Positions 44,718 to 54,471 of a stretch of 64,000 bases of DNA are shown here, piece after piece. Position 1 is the stretch's first letter. Every line of letters begins with the position of its first letter. Source of the DNA: Mucispirillum schaedleri (GTDB taxonomy: Bacteria > Chrysiogenota > Deferribacteres > Deferribacterales > Mucispirillaceae); NCBI GenBank assembly GCA_949287985.1, contig CASEIN010000072.1, forward strand, positions 1 through 64,000, written 5' to 3'. Under the pieces are notes generated by a model that was given only the letters and a program-made list of their open reading frames with translations, was not told the DNA's origin and searched no databases. A program made the position numbers and the translations under genes.

Positions 44718-44745
44718 ACCTGTGCCTTTTGGCACAGGTGTTTTT
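44718..44745 (+). terminator. Terminator between lipoprotein and receptor
   Basis: Nine-base stem (44718-44726 with 44731-44739) and TTTT loop with GTTTTT behind it, 12 bp before the receptor ATG. It would reduce read-through, so the receptor is made at a lower level than the lipoprotein, or has its own promoter. Confidence 0.82.
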
Positions 44746-44756
44746 AGGCTTCATTA

Positions 44757-47285
44757 ATGAATAATTCTAATAAACATATAAAGATTAAATTAATACTAAT
44801 ACTTATACCTTGTTTGCTATTTTTAACAGCTGCTATTGTATTAGCTGATGAAAATATGGAACATGATAATATAGATAATGAAACATATATAGAAGATACA
44901 TTTATTATGGAAGATATGGACGTAATTGAAACTATTGGCGAAGGAGCAGATTCTGGGGTAACAGAAATACCTAGAGATATGATAGAGCTTATTCCCAGTG
45001 GTAATCAAGGTGTTACAGATATTTTAAAAATTGCCCCGGGAGTTCAGTTTAGCGAAGAATACAGGGGAGCATCTTCTGCTGGTGAAATTTCACCGGGGCA
45101 AATATCCATATCAGGTGCAGCACCCTATGACAATTTATTTTTACTTGATGGAATGTCTAATTCAAGCTTATTAGACCCAGCATCTAATAACCCTAATTTA
45201 GCAAGCGATGTGGCAGGTGACCCACAAAAGTTTTTCATTAGCCAGTGGTTAATTGATGATGTTACATTATATGACAGCGATATTTCAGCTAAATATGATG
45301 GATTTCAAGGTGGCGTAGTTGATGTTAAAACAAGAAAACCCGGCACAAAGCTAGGTGGTAATATATCTTATAGAGGAACAAACAATTACTTAACTAATTT
45401 TTTTCTTAATGATGATGCTTATAATAATTTTCTAAATAGCGACCAGTCTAACCAGCTTTATTTTGAAAAACATTTTTTAAGTGCAGCAGTAGATATTCCA
45501 ATAAATAATAAAGGTGGAATATTATTAAGTTATAATAGAAACTGGTCTAAAATACCATTAATGAACTTTAAAAACTGGAAAAATCAAGAAAGAGTTTCAG
45601 AAAGTTATTATGCAAAAGGTTTGTATAATATTAATAGTGCAAGCTATATAGAATCATCTTTTTCTTATTCGCCACATAATAATAAGTATTTTATAAAAAA
45701 TACATTAAACAGCGATTTTAATATAAAAGGCGGTGGGTATTTTGGTGCTTTAAATTACGTTAATGAAACAGGCGGACACAAAATAAAACTTCATGCTGAT
45801 TATTCTTATTCAGAAAATAAGAAAATATCCCCAGATGATTATAAATCATGGGCTGCCACATCATTTAAACCATGGGGCTATGATTCATCTTCAACTTCTG
45901 AACAGCCTTTAAGTATGGAAGGTGGTTTTGGCAGTATTGATAAATATGAACACCAGGCAAAATTAAATTTTGACCACAATGTAAAACCATTAGATTTTTT
46001 TGGGGAACATAATATAAGCTATGGGGTAGCATATTCTTTTGGTTATGGCAGGTATTTAAGGAAAAATGATGCTCATGTATATAAAGATGCAATACTTAGC
46101 ACAGGTGTTATATGCGGCGGAGATTTTGGAACATGTGTTGATGGCGACCAATATTTTTCATCAAGATATACAACACCAGCAAGTGATGTAAGTGCCATAA
46201 TAAATGAAGTTAGTGGATATATAGAAGAAGATTATCAAATTGAAAGGGTAAATTTAAGAGCAGGGTTAAGAGTAAGTTATGATGATTATATGACTAATGT
46301 TAATTTTTCACCACGTATACGTTTATCTATTGATTTATTAAATAATAAAAACACGATTATAACAGGTGGATATGGTAGATATTATGCAGCATCTATGATG
46401 ACTTATAAACTTAGGGAAGGCAGAGCACCCAGTTTTTACGAAGAAAGATGGACTACAAAAAATGAACTTCAAAATTGGCAGTTAAGCAGTGATAATGTTC
46501 GTTCTGCTTATAAGTTTGATAATTTAAAAACACCTTATAATGATGAATATACTGCAAGTATTAACCAAAAAATATTTGATAGCTATATTAATTTGAAATA
46601 TGTAGAACGACATGGAAAAGATGGCATAGCCACTTCAAGAAGTGTAAGCAGCAGCGATGGTATATCTTATTATACATTTAATAATAATGGCACAAGTTTA
46701 TACAGGTCTGTTCAATTAAAATGGAGCAAATCATGGAAAAACCATAAATTACTTGCAAATTTAACATGGTCTATGTCTGAAACTTCAAATGATTCTTATG
46801 ATGATACTTTTGATATAGAAGAAATGGAAGATATTATATACTACAATGGTAAGCAAATACATCTTTATGAACTTCCAAAAAGCAACTATGCAAGGCCCGT
46901 TATTTTAAATGTGGCTTATGTGGGCAGGTATTTTGACCATTTAAAAATATCTGTAGCTCTAAATTATAAATCTCCGTATGTAGCAATAGAACAAGTGGAA
47001 GATAAAAGCTATGGTTATCAAGAAGTGGACCCTGTTACAGGTGGCTTAGTCTCTAAAACTACATCAGCTTATGAAGATGTGCAATATGGTCATAATTTTA
47101 CAGTAGATTTAGGGATTTACTGGGAACAGCCACTTTGGAAAAATCATAAATTAACTATATTTTGTGAAGTATATAATCTTTTTAATACTAAAAACATAAT
47201 AGGTAAAAGAGTTTATTCTTCCACATCTGCAAATGATTATGAATTAGGAACTCAGTTATGGTTGGGAGCAAATTATGAATTCTAA
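44757..47285 (+). CDS. TonB-dependent outer-membrane receptor
   Basis: 842 residues with a signal peptide (about 1-31), an acidic linker with MDVIETIGE (TonB-box-like), a plug domain (IPRDMIELIPSGNQGVTDIL, ISGAAPYDNLFLLDGM, YDGFQGGVVDVKTRKPG), and a long barrel ending in GTQLWLGANYEF with the terminal Phe. It imports a ligand using TonB-ExbBD, whose genes lie 3 kb downstream. The ligand is unknown; the Fur box and M16 protease suggest iron-bearing protein or peptide. Weak ribosome site. Confidence 0.88.
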   Translation: MNNSNKHIKIKLILILIPCLLFLTAAIVLADENMEHDNIDNETYIEDTFIMEDMDVIETIGEGADSGVTEIPRDMIELIPSGNQGVTDILKIAPGVQFSEEYRGASSAGEISPGQISISGAAPYDNLFLLDGMSNSSLLDPASNNPNLASDVAGDPQKFFISQWLIDDVTLYDSDISAKYDGFQGGVVDVKTRKPGTKLGGNISYRGTNNYLTNFFLNDDAYNNFLNSDQSNQLYFEKHFLSAAVDIPINNKGGILLSYNRNWSKIPLMNFKNWKNQERVSESYYAKGLYNINSASYIESSFSYSPHNNKYFIKNTLNSDFNIKGGGYFGALNYVNETGGHKIKLHADYSYSENKKISPDDYKSWAATSFKPWGYDSSSTSEQPLSMEGGFGSIDKYEHQAKLNFDHNVKPLDFFGEHNISYGVAYSFGYGRYLRKNDAHVYKDAILSTGVICGGDFGTCVDGDQYFSSRYTTPASDVSAIINEVSGYIEEDYQIERVNLRAGLRVSYDDYMTNVNFSPRIRLSIDLLNNKNTIITGGYGRYYAASMMTYKLREGRAPSFYEERWTTKNELQNWQLSSDNVRSAYKFDNLKTPYNDEYTASINQKIFDSYINLKYVERHGKDGIATSRSVSSSDGISYYTFNNNGTSLYRSVQLKWSKSWKNHKLLANLTWSMSETSNDSYDDTFDIEEMEDIIYYNGKQIHLYELPKSNYARPVILNVAYVGRYFDHLKISVALNYKSPYVAIEQVEDKSYGYQEVDPVTGGLVSKTTSAYEDVQYGHNFTVDLGIYWEQPLWKNHKLTIFCEVYNLFNTKNIIGKRVYSSTSANDYELGTQLWLGANYEF

Positions 47286-48168
47286 TAATGTTGTTATTTC
47301 AGTTGCAAATTTAGAGCATAGTTATGGTTCTACAAAAGTATTAAATGGGCTAAATTTCACCATAGAAAAAGGAAAAATATTCGGGCTTTTTGGCAAAAAT
47401 GGAGCAGGTAAAACTACCACTATAAATATTTTAATGGGTTTTTTAACTCCAGAAAAAGGAGAATGTATTATATATGGTGAAAAAGCAGCCAGTTTAAGTA
47501 ATGAAAATAAAAGACGCATAGGACTTTTACATGAAGGCCATATTAGCTATGATTTTATGACATTAGAGCAGACAGAAAAATTTTATAAAGGTTATTTTCC
47601 ACAGTGGGAAAGCAAAACATTTGCATATTTTATGGAAAAATTAAATCTTCCAAAAAATAGAAAAATTAAACATATGTCTTGTGGGCAGCGTTCTCAAGTG
47701 GCATTGGCTGTTTTAATGGCTCAAGGAGCAGAAACCTTAATTTTAGATGATTTTTCTATGGGGCTTGATGCAGGGTATAGAAGGTTATTTCTAGACCATC
47801 TAAATGAGTTTGTAAAAGATAATAATAAAACCATATTAATTACATCACACATTGTGCAGGATTTAGAAAGGTTTGTTGATGAAGCAGTAATTATTAATAA
47901 AGGACAGGTTTTACTTTCTGCACCTCTTTCTAGTATAAAAGATGGAATTAATGGTTACAGGCTTCCATTAAACATAGATATAGAAAGATATAGAAATCAT
48001 AAAGATATATTAGATATATCCATAACAAAAGAACATTATGAGTTTATTTCAAAGCTTACATTAGAGGAAAGTTATAATTTATTTAAAGATACTGTTAAAA
48101 AGGAACAGATTATTCCTTATACTGTATCTTTTGAAGATGCTTTTATTGCCTTAACAGGCAAATATTAA
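47275..48168 (+). CDS. ABC-2 type transporter ATPase with non-standard motifs
   Basis: 297 residues, overlapping the receptor by 11 bp. Walker A GKNGAGKTTT (40-49) is standard. The signature is MSCGQ (134-138) in place of LSGGQ and the Walker B ends LILDD, with Asp in place of the catalytic Glu. A C-terminal 80-residue domain follows. It pairs with the next permease gene and a DUF4857-like protein, which is a non-importer arrangement; energising an envelope process or export is possible. Confidence 0.85.
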   Translation: MNSNNVVISVANLEHSYGSTKVLNGLNFTIEKGKIFGLFGKNGAGKTTTINILMGFLTPEKGECIIYGEKAASLSNENKRRIGLLHEGHISYDFMTLEQTEKFYKGYFPQWESKTFAYFMEKLNLPKNRKIKHMSCGQRSQVALAVLMAQGAETLILDDFSMGLDAGYRRLFLDHLNEFVKDNNKTILITSHIVQDLERFVDEAVIINKGQVLLSAPLSSIKDGINGYRLPLNIDIERYRNHKDILDISITKEHYEFISKLTLEESYNLFKDTVKKEQIIPYTVSFEDAFIALTGKY

Positions 48169-48180
48169 ATGGGGTAATCA

Positions 48181-48840
48181 ATGAAAAATATATTTTATAA
48201 AGAATTTATTAAATTAAACCGTATTTTACTTGCTGTATTTATTATTCATCTAGCAGTTCTTGTATATACTTTTTTTAGAGTGCGAGTGGGCATTATTATG
48301 AATGAGCCTAGTGCTATATGGCTTGATATAATTCTAAAAAATGGTATTTTTTACAGTAAAGTAGAAGTTGCTTTTTATATATCGGCCTTATTGCTTGGTG
48401 TAATGCAGTTTTATCCAGAATTTGAGAGAAAAAGATTTCGTCTTGCCTGTCACCTGCCAATAAATGAATATAAAATGATATTTTATACATCATTTTTTGG
48501 TTTTTGCATACTTACTTGCATTTGGATTTTTAATACACTAGGTGTTGTGTTAATAACAGCTCAATTTTTCCCAGTAGACTTATATAAAGAAATCCCTCTT
48601 ATAATTTTTTACTGGTTTATAAATTCATTAATTATTTATTCATTTGCTTCCTCTATAACACTTGAAGCATCGTGGAATGTAAAATTACGCCTTGCATTAA
48701 TGATGGCAGGCTCTATTGGTGCTTTTAAAATGGCAGTATATAACAGTAATCCACTATACGCATTTACGGCATTTGTTTTTGCTGTAATTTACTTTTTTGC
48801 CATATATTTTCCAGCATTAAGGTTTAGGAAGGGGTTGTAA
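48181..48840 (+). CDS. ABC-2 type permease-like membrane protein
   Basis: 219 residues with six hydrophobic segments (about 12-32, 58-78, 98-122, 133-155, 168-185, 190-210) and YPEFERKRFRLACHLPI in a cytosolic loop, where ABC-2 permeases contact the ATPase. It is the partner of the preceding ATPase by position. The substrate is unknown. The TGGGGTAA stretch before the ATG gives a weak ribosome site. Confidence 0.75.
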   Translation: MKNIFYKEFIKLNRILLAVFIIHLAVLVYTFFRVRVGIIMNEPSAIWLDIILKNGIFYSKVEVAFYISALLLGVMQFYPEFERKRFRLACHLPINEYKMIFYTSFFGFCILTCIWIFNTLGVVLITAQFFPVDLYKEIPLIIFYWFINSLIIYSFASSITLEASWNVKLRLALMMAGSIGAFKMAVYNSNPLYAFTAFVFAVIYFFAIYFPALRFRKGL

Positions 48841-48841
48841 T

Positions 48842-50098
48842 ATGAAGCTTTATTCAAAATATCTTATTGTATGTATTGCTGTTTTTTCTTTTAGTATATT
48901 GATGCCTTATTTTTATGCCTTAATTTTTGTAAAAAATACAGATAAAGATTTTATTTATTACAGCGAAATAATAGATGATTTTGCCATAAGAACATATACT
49001 GCAGATAGAAATAATATATATAAAGATAAAGCAGGTAATATATACACAGAACAAGAGTTTAAACAGTTATTGCCACAAATATTTGCACGAGATTTATCAT
49101 TAAACAATAAATATACTGAAATTATTAACAATAAAATAGTAAGTGCAGAAGATATGATAAAATATAATTTTTATTTATCAACTGAACCAGATAAAATTAA
49201 TGAAGAAAATATTAGAATAAAATTAACTCCAGTATTTGAATCTCAAAGTGGCTCTGCAAGCCTTAGTATGCCTGTGGATTTAGCACGTATTGGTAAAGAT
49301 ATTACTTTTATTAATGCAAGAACTAATAAAGTTGATACTGAAAAATCAAAGCTGTTTACCAGTGAACTTTTAAATAATGGTTTTGTATTTCCTGTAAAAA
49401 TATATGGCTCTAATCCTGATGTTAGAAAATCTTTTGATGCAGGGGTATTTTTACTTGACAGTAACAACCAGTTATTCAACCTTAAAATGGTGGAAAATAA
49501 ACCTGTTGTTGAAAAATATAAAGCTGATTTTAATAATGAAGAAATCGCTTTAATATCCGTAAAAGAAAACCAATATGCCACTTTTTATGGTTTTATTGTA
49601 TCAAAATCAGGCATTATTTATTTAATAAATACAAACAATACTGTCAGCAGGTATGCTATTAAAGATTACAACCCTTATAAAGACAGCTTAAGAATCAATA
49701 TAAATCCACTACACACCTTAGTAAATATTACAAAAGAAACAGAACAAACTAGTTATCTTTTTTATAATAACCAGTTAATAAAAAGCTATACTTTAGAAAT
49801 AATACCAACATTAAGCGGTGCAAGGTTATATTTTTATAATGTATTATTTCCATTTAGCATATATGGAAATATTTATACAGCTGCAGAATATTTAAAAGTA
49901 GAAATAAGCTCAAATATACCTGCTTCAATAATTTTTATTATAATTTTAATGATTATATACTTTATAATATGCAGATATTTTAAAAGCATATCAAAAACAA
50001 CAATTATAGATATGGCAGTAATTGCTTTAAGTGGGATATATGGTTTTACTGCATTATTACTACTACAAAATTATAAGAAGGATACGTTATGGGAATGA
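48842..50098 (+). CDS. DUF4857-like membrane protein
   Basis: 418 residues: an N-terminal helix (8-30), a long periplasmic region, and two helices near the C-terminus (355-380, 388-410). The domain layout and the IYKDKAGNIYTEQEFKQLLP block fit the DUF4857 family, which accompanies ABC-2 transporters in Bacteroidetes. It starts one base after the permease stop and overlaps exbB by ten bases. Function unknown; it may be a third subunit of the ABC complex. Confidence 0.65.
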   Translation: MKLYSKYLIVCIAVFSFSILMPYFYALIFVKNTDKDFIYYSEIIDDFAIRTYTADRNNIYKDKAGNIYTEQEFKQLLPQIFARDLSLNNKYTEIINNKIVSAEDMIKYNFYLSTEPDKINEENIRIKLTPVFESQSGSASLSMPVDLARIGKDITFINARTNKVDTEKSKLFTSELLNNGFVFPVKIYGSNPDVRKSFDAGVFLLDSNNQLFNLKMVENKPVVEKYKADFNNEEIALISVKENQYATFYGFIVSKSGIIYLINTNNTVSRYAIKDYNPYKDSLRININPLHTLVNITKETEQTSYLFYNNQLIKSYTLEIIPTLSGARLYFYNVLFPFSIYGNIYTAAEYLKVEISSNIPASIIFIIILMIIYFIICRYFKSISKTTIIDMAVIALSGIYGFTALLLLQNYKKDTLWE

Positions 50099-50520
50099 AA
50101 CATTTAGTTGATTATGGCGTTATAGCAATACTTGCAATTATGAGTGTAATTGCAGTAGCTGTGGCTATTGAACGGTTTAAGTTTTTTAAGAAAGTAAATA
50201 TTGATAATTACAAAACACTGGAACTTTTGGAATTAGAACTTACAAAACACATGCATATTATTGCCACTATAGGTTCAAACGCACCTTATGTAGGATTACT
50301 TGGCACAGTTCTTGGCATTATGTTTACGTTTTCTGTTATGGGAACAGGAGCAGGTGCTAATGTTAATGATATTATGACAGGGTTAGCTCTTGCACTAAAA
50401 GCTACAGCAGCTGGGCTTTTAACAGCCATTCCTGCTATTATACTATATAACATACTTCATAGAAAAGCTAATGAATTACTGCTTTTAAAGGAGGACAGCC
50501 TTGAGAGAGAAAAGCTTTGA
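50089..50520 (+). CDS. exbB: ExbB/TolQ-type proton channel subunit
   Basis: 143 residues, a short form with three helices. The family block GSNAPYVGLLGTVLGIMFTF and the ALKATAAGLLTAIPAIILYNI helix with its Thr/Ala pattern are clear. It drives TonB by proton flow with the next gene. It overlaps the DUF4857-like gene by ten bases and exbD by 20 bases, so the operon is translationally coupled. Confidence 0.92.
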   Translation: MGMKHLVDYGVIAILAIMSVIAVAVAIERFKFFKKVNIDNYKTLELLELELTKHMHIIATIGSNAPYVGLLGTVLGIMFTFSVMGTGAGANVNDIMTGLALALKATAAGLLTAIPAIILYNILHRKANELLLLKEDSLEREKL

Positions 50521-50884
50521 TTCAATTAATGTAGTCCCTTTTATTGATATAATGCTTGTACTTTTAACAATTGTGCTTGCAACAGCTACATTTATACAAA
50601 CTGGTGCAATACCTGTTAAGTTGCCTGAAACATCATCATCAACATCTCAACAGGTAGAAGGTGTGGTGGTTACTATTTCAAAAGATAGTAAAATATATGT
50701 TAATAATAAGCAGGTAAACATAAATGAGATAGCAGCTATCCTTAAAGAGCATGACCCTAAAAATACTTTTATAACCATATGGGCAGATAAACAGGCAGCC
50801 ATACAGCCACTGGCTGAATTAATGGGTTATTTAAAAGAACATAAGTTTGAAAAAGTAAACTTACAAATAGAGGTAAAAAAATAA
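50501..50884 (+). CDS. exbD: ExbD/TolR-type protein
   Basis: 127 residues starting with TTG seven bases after AAAGGAGG, overlapping exbB. It has one helix with the conserved Asp in FIDIMLVLLTIVLATATF (proton path), then a periplasmic domain ending in LAELMGYLKEHKFEKVNLQIE. Partner of ExbB and TonB. Confidence 0.92.
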   Translation: MREKSFDSINVVPFIDIMLVLLTIVLATATFIQTGAIPVKLPETSSSTSQQVEGVVVTISKDSKIYVNNKQVNINEIAAILKEHDPKNTFITIWADKQAAIQPLAELMGYLKEHKFEKVNLQIEVKK

Positions 50885-50885
50885 T

Positions 50886-51632
50886 ATGAAGCAGGCATTT
50901 ACATATTCATTTATTATACATTTTTCGTTTGCTGTATTAATAATATTTTTATCATCAATTTCATTTCAAGTGGAAAAACCACAGCATATACAGCTTTCTA
51001 TGGAAATATTTAATAATAACGAAGGAAGTGGGGCAGTGGCAAAAGGTATAGAAACATCTACTTCAAATGTAAATGTAAAAAGCAATGCAAATGCAGTTAA
51101 AAATGCTCAAAATAATATGGTAGAGCAAAAAGAAATTAAAAAGATAGAAGATACTGCCTTAAAAACTGCAGCTGTTAAAAAAGAAGAAATTATTAAAGAA
51201 AAACAAAAAAAACAGGTTAATAAACAGGCATCTAAAGGTGCAGTTATGGCAGCAAAAGGTAAGGCAGCAGGAACTGGTGCAGGAAAGAAAAGCATATCAG
51301 ATGGTGCTCCTAAATCTGTAGGTGGAGCAGATGGAGTATATTCACTAAAAGAAGTGGATAATGTGCCAAAATCATTAAAAAGTGTACGCCCTGTATATCC
51401 AGAATATGCTAGAAATATGAGAATAGAAGGATTTGTACAGGTTAGATTTATTTTAGATGATAAAGGAAAAATTGTTAACCCTAAAGTTGTTAAAGCAGAA
51501 CCTGTTGATGTATTTGAAAATGCAGCATTAAACGCTGTTAATCAGTGGAAATTTCAACCAGCTAAAAAAGATGGTAAAAATGTTAATGTGGCTATGGTTG
51601 TAAAATTAAATTTTAAATTGGATGAACAATAA
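50886..51632 (+). CDS. tonB: TonB energy-transducing protein
   Basis: 248 residues with one N-terminal helix (about 8-27), a Lys/Ala-rich periplasmic spacer instead of the usual proline-rich one, and the C-terminal domain PVYPEYARNMRIEGFVQVRFILDDKG...AALNAVNQWKFQPAKKDGK. It connects ExbBD to the receptor. The presence of a private TonB set within the locus means this system does not rely on a housekeeping TonB. Confidence 0.92.
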   Translation: MKQAFTYSFIIHFSFAVLIIFLSSISFQVEKPQHIQLSMEIFNNNEGSGAVAKGIETSTSNVNVKSNANAVKNAQNNMVEQKEIKKIEDTALKTAAVKKEEIIKEKQKKQVNKQASKGAVMAAKGKAAGTGAGKKSISDGAPKSVGGADGVYSLKEVDNVPKSLKSVRPVYPEYARNMRIEGFVQVRFILDDKGKIVNPKVVKAEPVDVFENAALNAVNQWKFQPAKKDGKNVNVAMVVKLNFKLDEQ

Positions 51633-51648
51633 TTTTGGAGAAATATAT

Positions 51649-54471
51649 ATGAAGTTGATATTAAAAAAATCATTTTTCTTAATTTTAATACTACAATTAC
51701 TTTTTATTACAGGCTGTAAGAAAAATAACGAACAAAATATAAAGGAGGAGCTGCTTCCATTTAGTGATAAAGTGGTAACAGGCGTGTTAGATAATGGCTT
51801 AAAGTTTTATATTAAACAAAACGATTTTCCTTCTGATAAAATAGAGTTAAGGCTAAATGTTAGAAGCGGCTCTTTAAATGAAACAGATGAAGAAAGAGGG
51901 CTTGCTCATTTTGTAGAACATATGGCATTTAATGGCACAAAAAACTTTAAAGGTAATGATGTTATAAAATTTATGGAAGAAGCGGGGCTTGTTTTTGGTA
52001 AAGATACAAACGCATCAACTTCTACAGATTATACAAATTATCAACTTACAGTGCCTTATGATAATGACAGGCTTATAAATACAGCTTTTTTAATACTAAA
52101 AGACTGGGCAGTAAACATTACATTTGATAAGGAAGAAATAGAAAAAGAAAAAGGTGTTATAATAGAAGAGTGGAGAGCAAGAAACGATGTTAGATACAGG
52201 CTTGGTGTAGAAAGTAGAAAACATACACTTGCAGGTTCATTATATCCAGAACGCGACCCTATTGGTGTAATGGATATTGTTAAAGGTGCTAATAAAGAAT
52301 TATTAGAAGGATACTATAAAAAATGGTATCGTCCTGATAATATGGCAGTAATCGTTGTTGGTAATATAGATATAGAAAGAGCTAAAAAATTAATTATGGA
52401 TAATTTTGCAGATATTCCTGTATCACAGGTTTATGAGCCGGCTAGTAAAAATATTAATTATCCTAAAGGTATTCGAACAGCTGTAGTTAAGGATAAGGAA
52501 GCAAAAGGCATTTTTGCTACTCTTTACATATACCATAAAGGTAAAGAAACAACTACATACAGTGAATTTAAAGAAGATGTGCTTGAAATGGGTGCAATGA
52601 ATATGTTTGCAAGAAGAATGATGCTTGATATTCAAGAAAAAAAATTAAACCTGCTTGCGTTAAGGGGAAATGTTAATATTTCAGGTGATAATACAAAAAT
52701 TGTAACAATTTCTGGCTCTTTTTTGCCTAATACTTTCAATGCTTCCCTTAAAAGTATGCTTCAAGAAATAGAAAGGGTAAAACGTTATGGGTTTACTAAA
52801 GATGAATTAAATTACTTCAAAACTACACAAATGGCATTTTTAGATAAAGCATCTAAAGAAGATTATAATTTTCCATCAAGCAAATACGCTGATCAATTAA
52901 GTGATTTTGATACAAGTGGTGGTTATTTTACAGAGTTTCATCAGGATAAAATATTATTTGAAAGGGTTTTTAATGAAACAAATATTACTAGTTTCAATAG
53001 AGCATTTCAAAATATGGTTTCATCAAATGATATGCTTTTATTAGTATCAGCACCTGAAAACCAATTATCAGATATAAATATATCAAGTGATATATTTAAT
53101 AAAATGAATGCTGAAATCGAGAAAAGCTCTATAAGCCCTGTAGAAGAAACAGCATATACCACAAAATTAATCGATGAAAATATTAGGGAAGGAAAAATAA
53201 TATCAAGAAAAGATAATACAATATTAGGCATTACAGAAGTAGTGTATGAAAACGGTGTTAAGTTATATATAAAACAAAATAAGGAAGAGCATAATAAATT
53301 TGAATTATCTGGTAAAAAACTAGGTGGATTATCTATTTTACCAGATGATGAATATATATATGCAGATACCATGACAAAAGTAATATCAAAAAGTGGCTTT
53401 GAAAATATATCCAAAAGAAATCTTGATGAGTTACTGGCTTCAAAAAATGTAACTATTGCACCTGCTGTATCAGAATATACTTTTGATTTTACAGGTGGTG
53501 GATTTAGCGATGATATAGAAAGTGGATTCCAACTTTTATATAAATATTTTACAGCACCAGTTATAGATAAAAACTTTTTAAGTGCTTATATTAATTCTAT
53601 GATTACAAAAATTGAACTTGATAAAAATGATGCTAAAATCCAGTTTGGTAGAAAAGCAACAGAAAAAATGTATAATAAAAATTATAGAAGAAATTATTTA
53701 ATAGAAGATGATTTAAAAGAAATAAATGCAGATAAATTGCTTAGTATATATAAAAATAATTATTTAGATATTAATAACTATATTTTTGCCATATCAGGTG
53801 ATGTAGATGTAGAACAGGTTATAAAATTGGGCGCAAAATATCTTGGTTCTTTGAAAAAAATAGATAAAAAATCATATTTTAAAGATAGAAATGTATATTT
53901 AGAAAGCACTTATGCTGAATATGAAGCAAATGGAGATAGTGAACCAAGAACTACTTTAAATATAATCAAAATGGCTAAGCCAAAGGCAAATGTGCAGGGC
54001 AGATTTATAGCAGGGCTTACAAGAAACATTTTAAGCATTAGAATGAGAGAAGCAATTAGAGAACAAGAAAGCGGTGCTTATTCTGTCTCTACCTTTATCA
54101 GATATATAGAAGCCCCAAAAACAGAAGTTTTTACTAAAATTGCTTTCCCATGTGAACCATCAAGAAAAGATGAAGTTAGAGCAAAAACATTAAATGTATA
54201 TGATAATTTTATAACAAAAGGTATTACAAATGAAGAATTACAGGCTTCAAAATTAGTGCTAAAAAATAATTACAGCACTGCCTTTAAAGAAAATAAATAC
54301 TGGATAAATACATTAACATATAATAATTTAATGGGATTAAAAGTTTATTCACTGGAAGAAATAAATAATATATATGACAAGCTGACAGTGGAAGAAGTCA
54401 ATAAGTTTATCCATGATAATCTGCTTGGAGCAGATACTTTTATAAGTATTTTTAATCCGGAGCAGAAATAA
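51649..54471 (+). CDS. M16-family zinc protease lipoprotein
   Basis: Start set at 51649 after GGAG, giving a lipobox (LLFITGC, Cys23). The 940-residue protein has the inverted zinc motif HFVEH (87-91) in ERGLAHFVEHMAFNGTKNF and a downstream Glu in IIEEWRARNDVR, so the first M16 unit is active. A second M16-like half from about residue 530 lacks HxxEH, as is usual for the partner half. PqqL and FusC are similar. Lipid-anchored in the periplasm, it could cut imported peptide or protein. It overlaps YejA by one base. Confidence 0.9.
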   Translation: MKLILKKSFFLILILQLLFITGCKKNNEQNIKEELLPFSDKVVTGVLDNGLKFYIKQNDFPSDKIELRLNVRSGSLNETDEERGLAHFVEHMAFNGTKNFKGNDVIKFMEEAGLVFGKDTNASTSTDYTNYQLTVPYDNDRLINTAFLILKDWAVNITFDKEEIEKEKGVIIEEWRARNDVRYRLGVESRKHTLAGSLYPERDPIGVMDIVKGANKELLEGYYKKWYRPDNMAVIVVGNIDIERAKKLIMDNFADIPVSQVYEPASKNINYPKGIRTAVVKDKEAKGIFATLYIYHKGKETTTYSEFKEDVLEMGAMNMFARRMMLDIQEKKLNLLALRGNVNISGDNTKIVTISGSFLPNTFNASLKSMLQEIERVKRYGFTKDELNYFKTTQMAFLDKASKEDYNFPSSKYADQLSDFDTSGGYFTEFHQDKILFERVFNETNITSFNRAFQNMVSSNDMLLLVSAPENQLSDINISSDIFNKMNAEIEKSSISPVEETAYTTKLIDENIREGKIISRKDNTILGITEVVYENGVKLYIKQNKEEHNKFELSGKKLGGLSILPDDEYIYADTMTKVISKSGFENISKRNLDELLASKNVTIAPAVSEYTFDFTGGGFSDDIESGFQLLYKYFTAPVIDKNFLSAYINSMITKIELDKNDAKIQFGRKATEKMYNKNYRRNYLIEDDLKEINADKLLSIYKNNYLDINNYIFAISGDVDVEQVIKLGAKYLGSLKKIDKKSYFKDRNVYLESTYAEYEANGDSEPRTTLNIIKMAKPKANVQGRFIAGLTRNILSIRMREAIREQESGAYSVSTFIRYIEAPKTEVFTKIAFPCEPSRKDEVRAKTLNVYDNFITKGITNEELQASKLVLKNNYSTAFKENKYWINTLTYNNLMGLKVYSLEEINNIYDKLTVEEVNKFIHDNLLGADTFISIFNPEQK

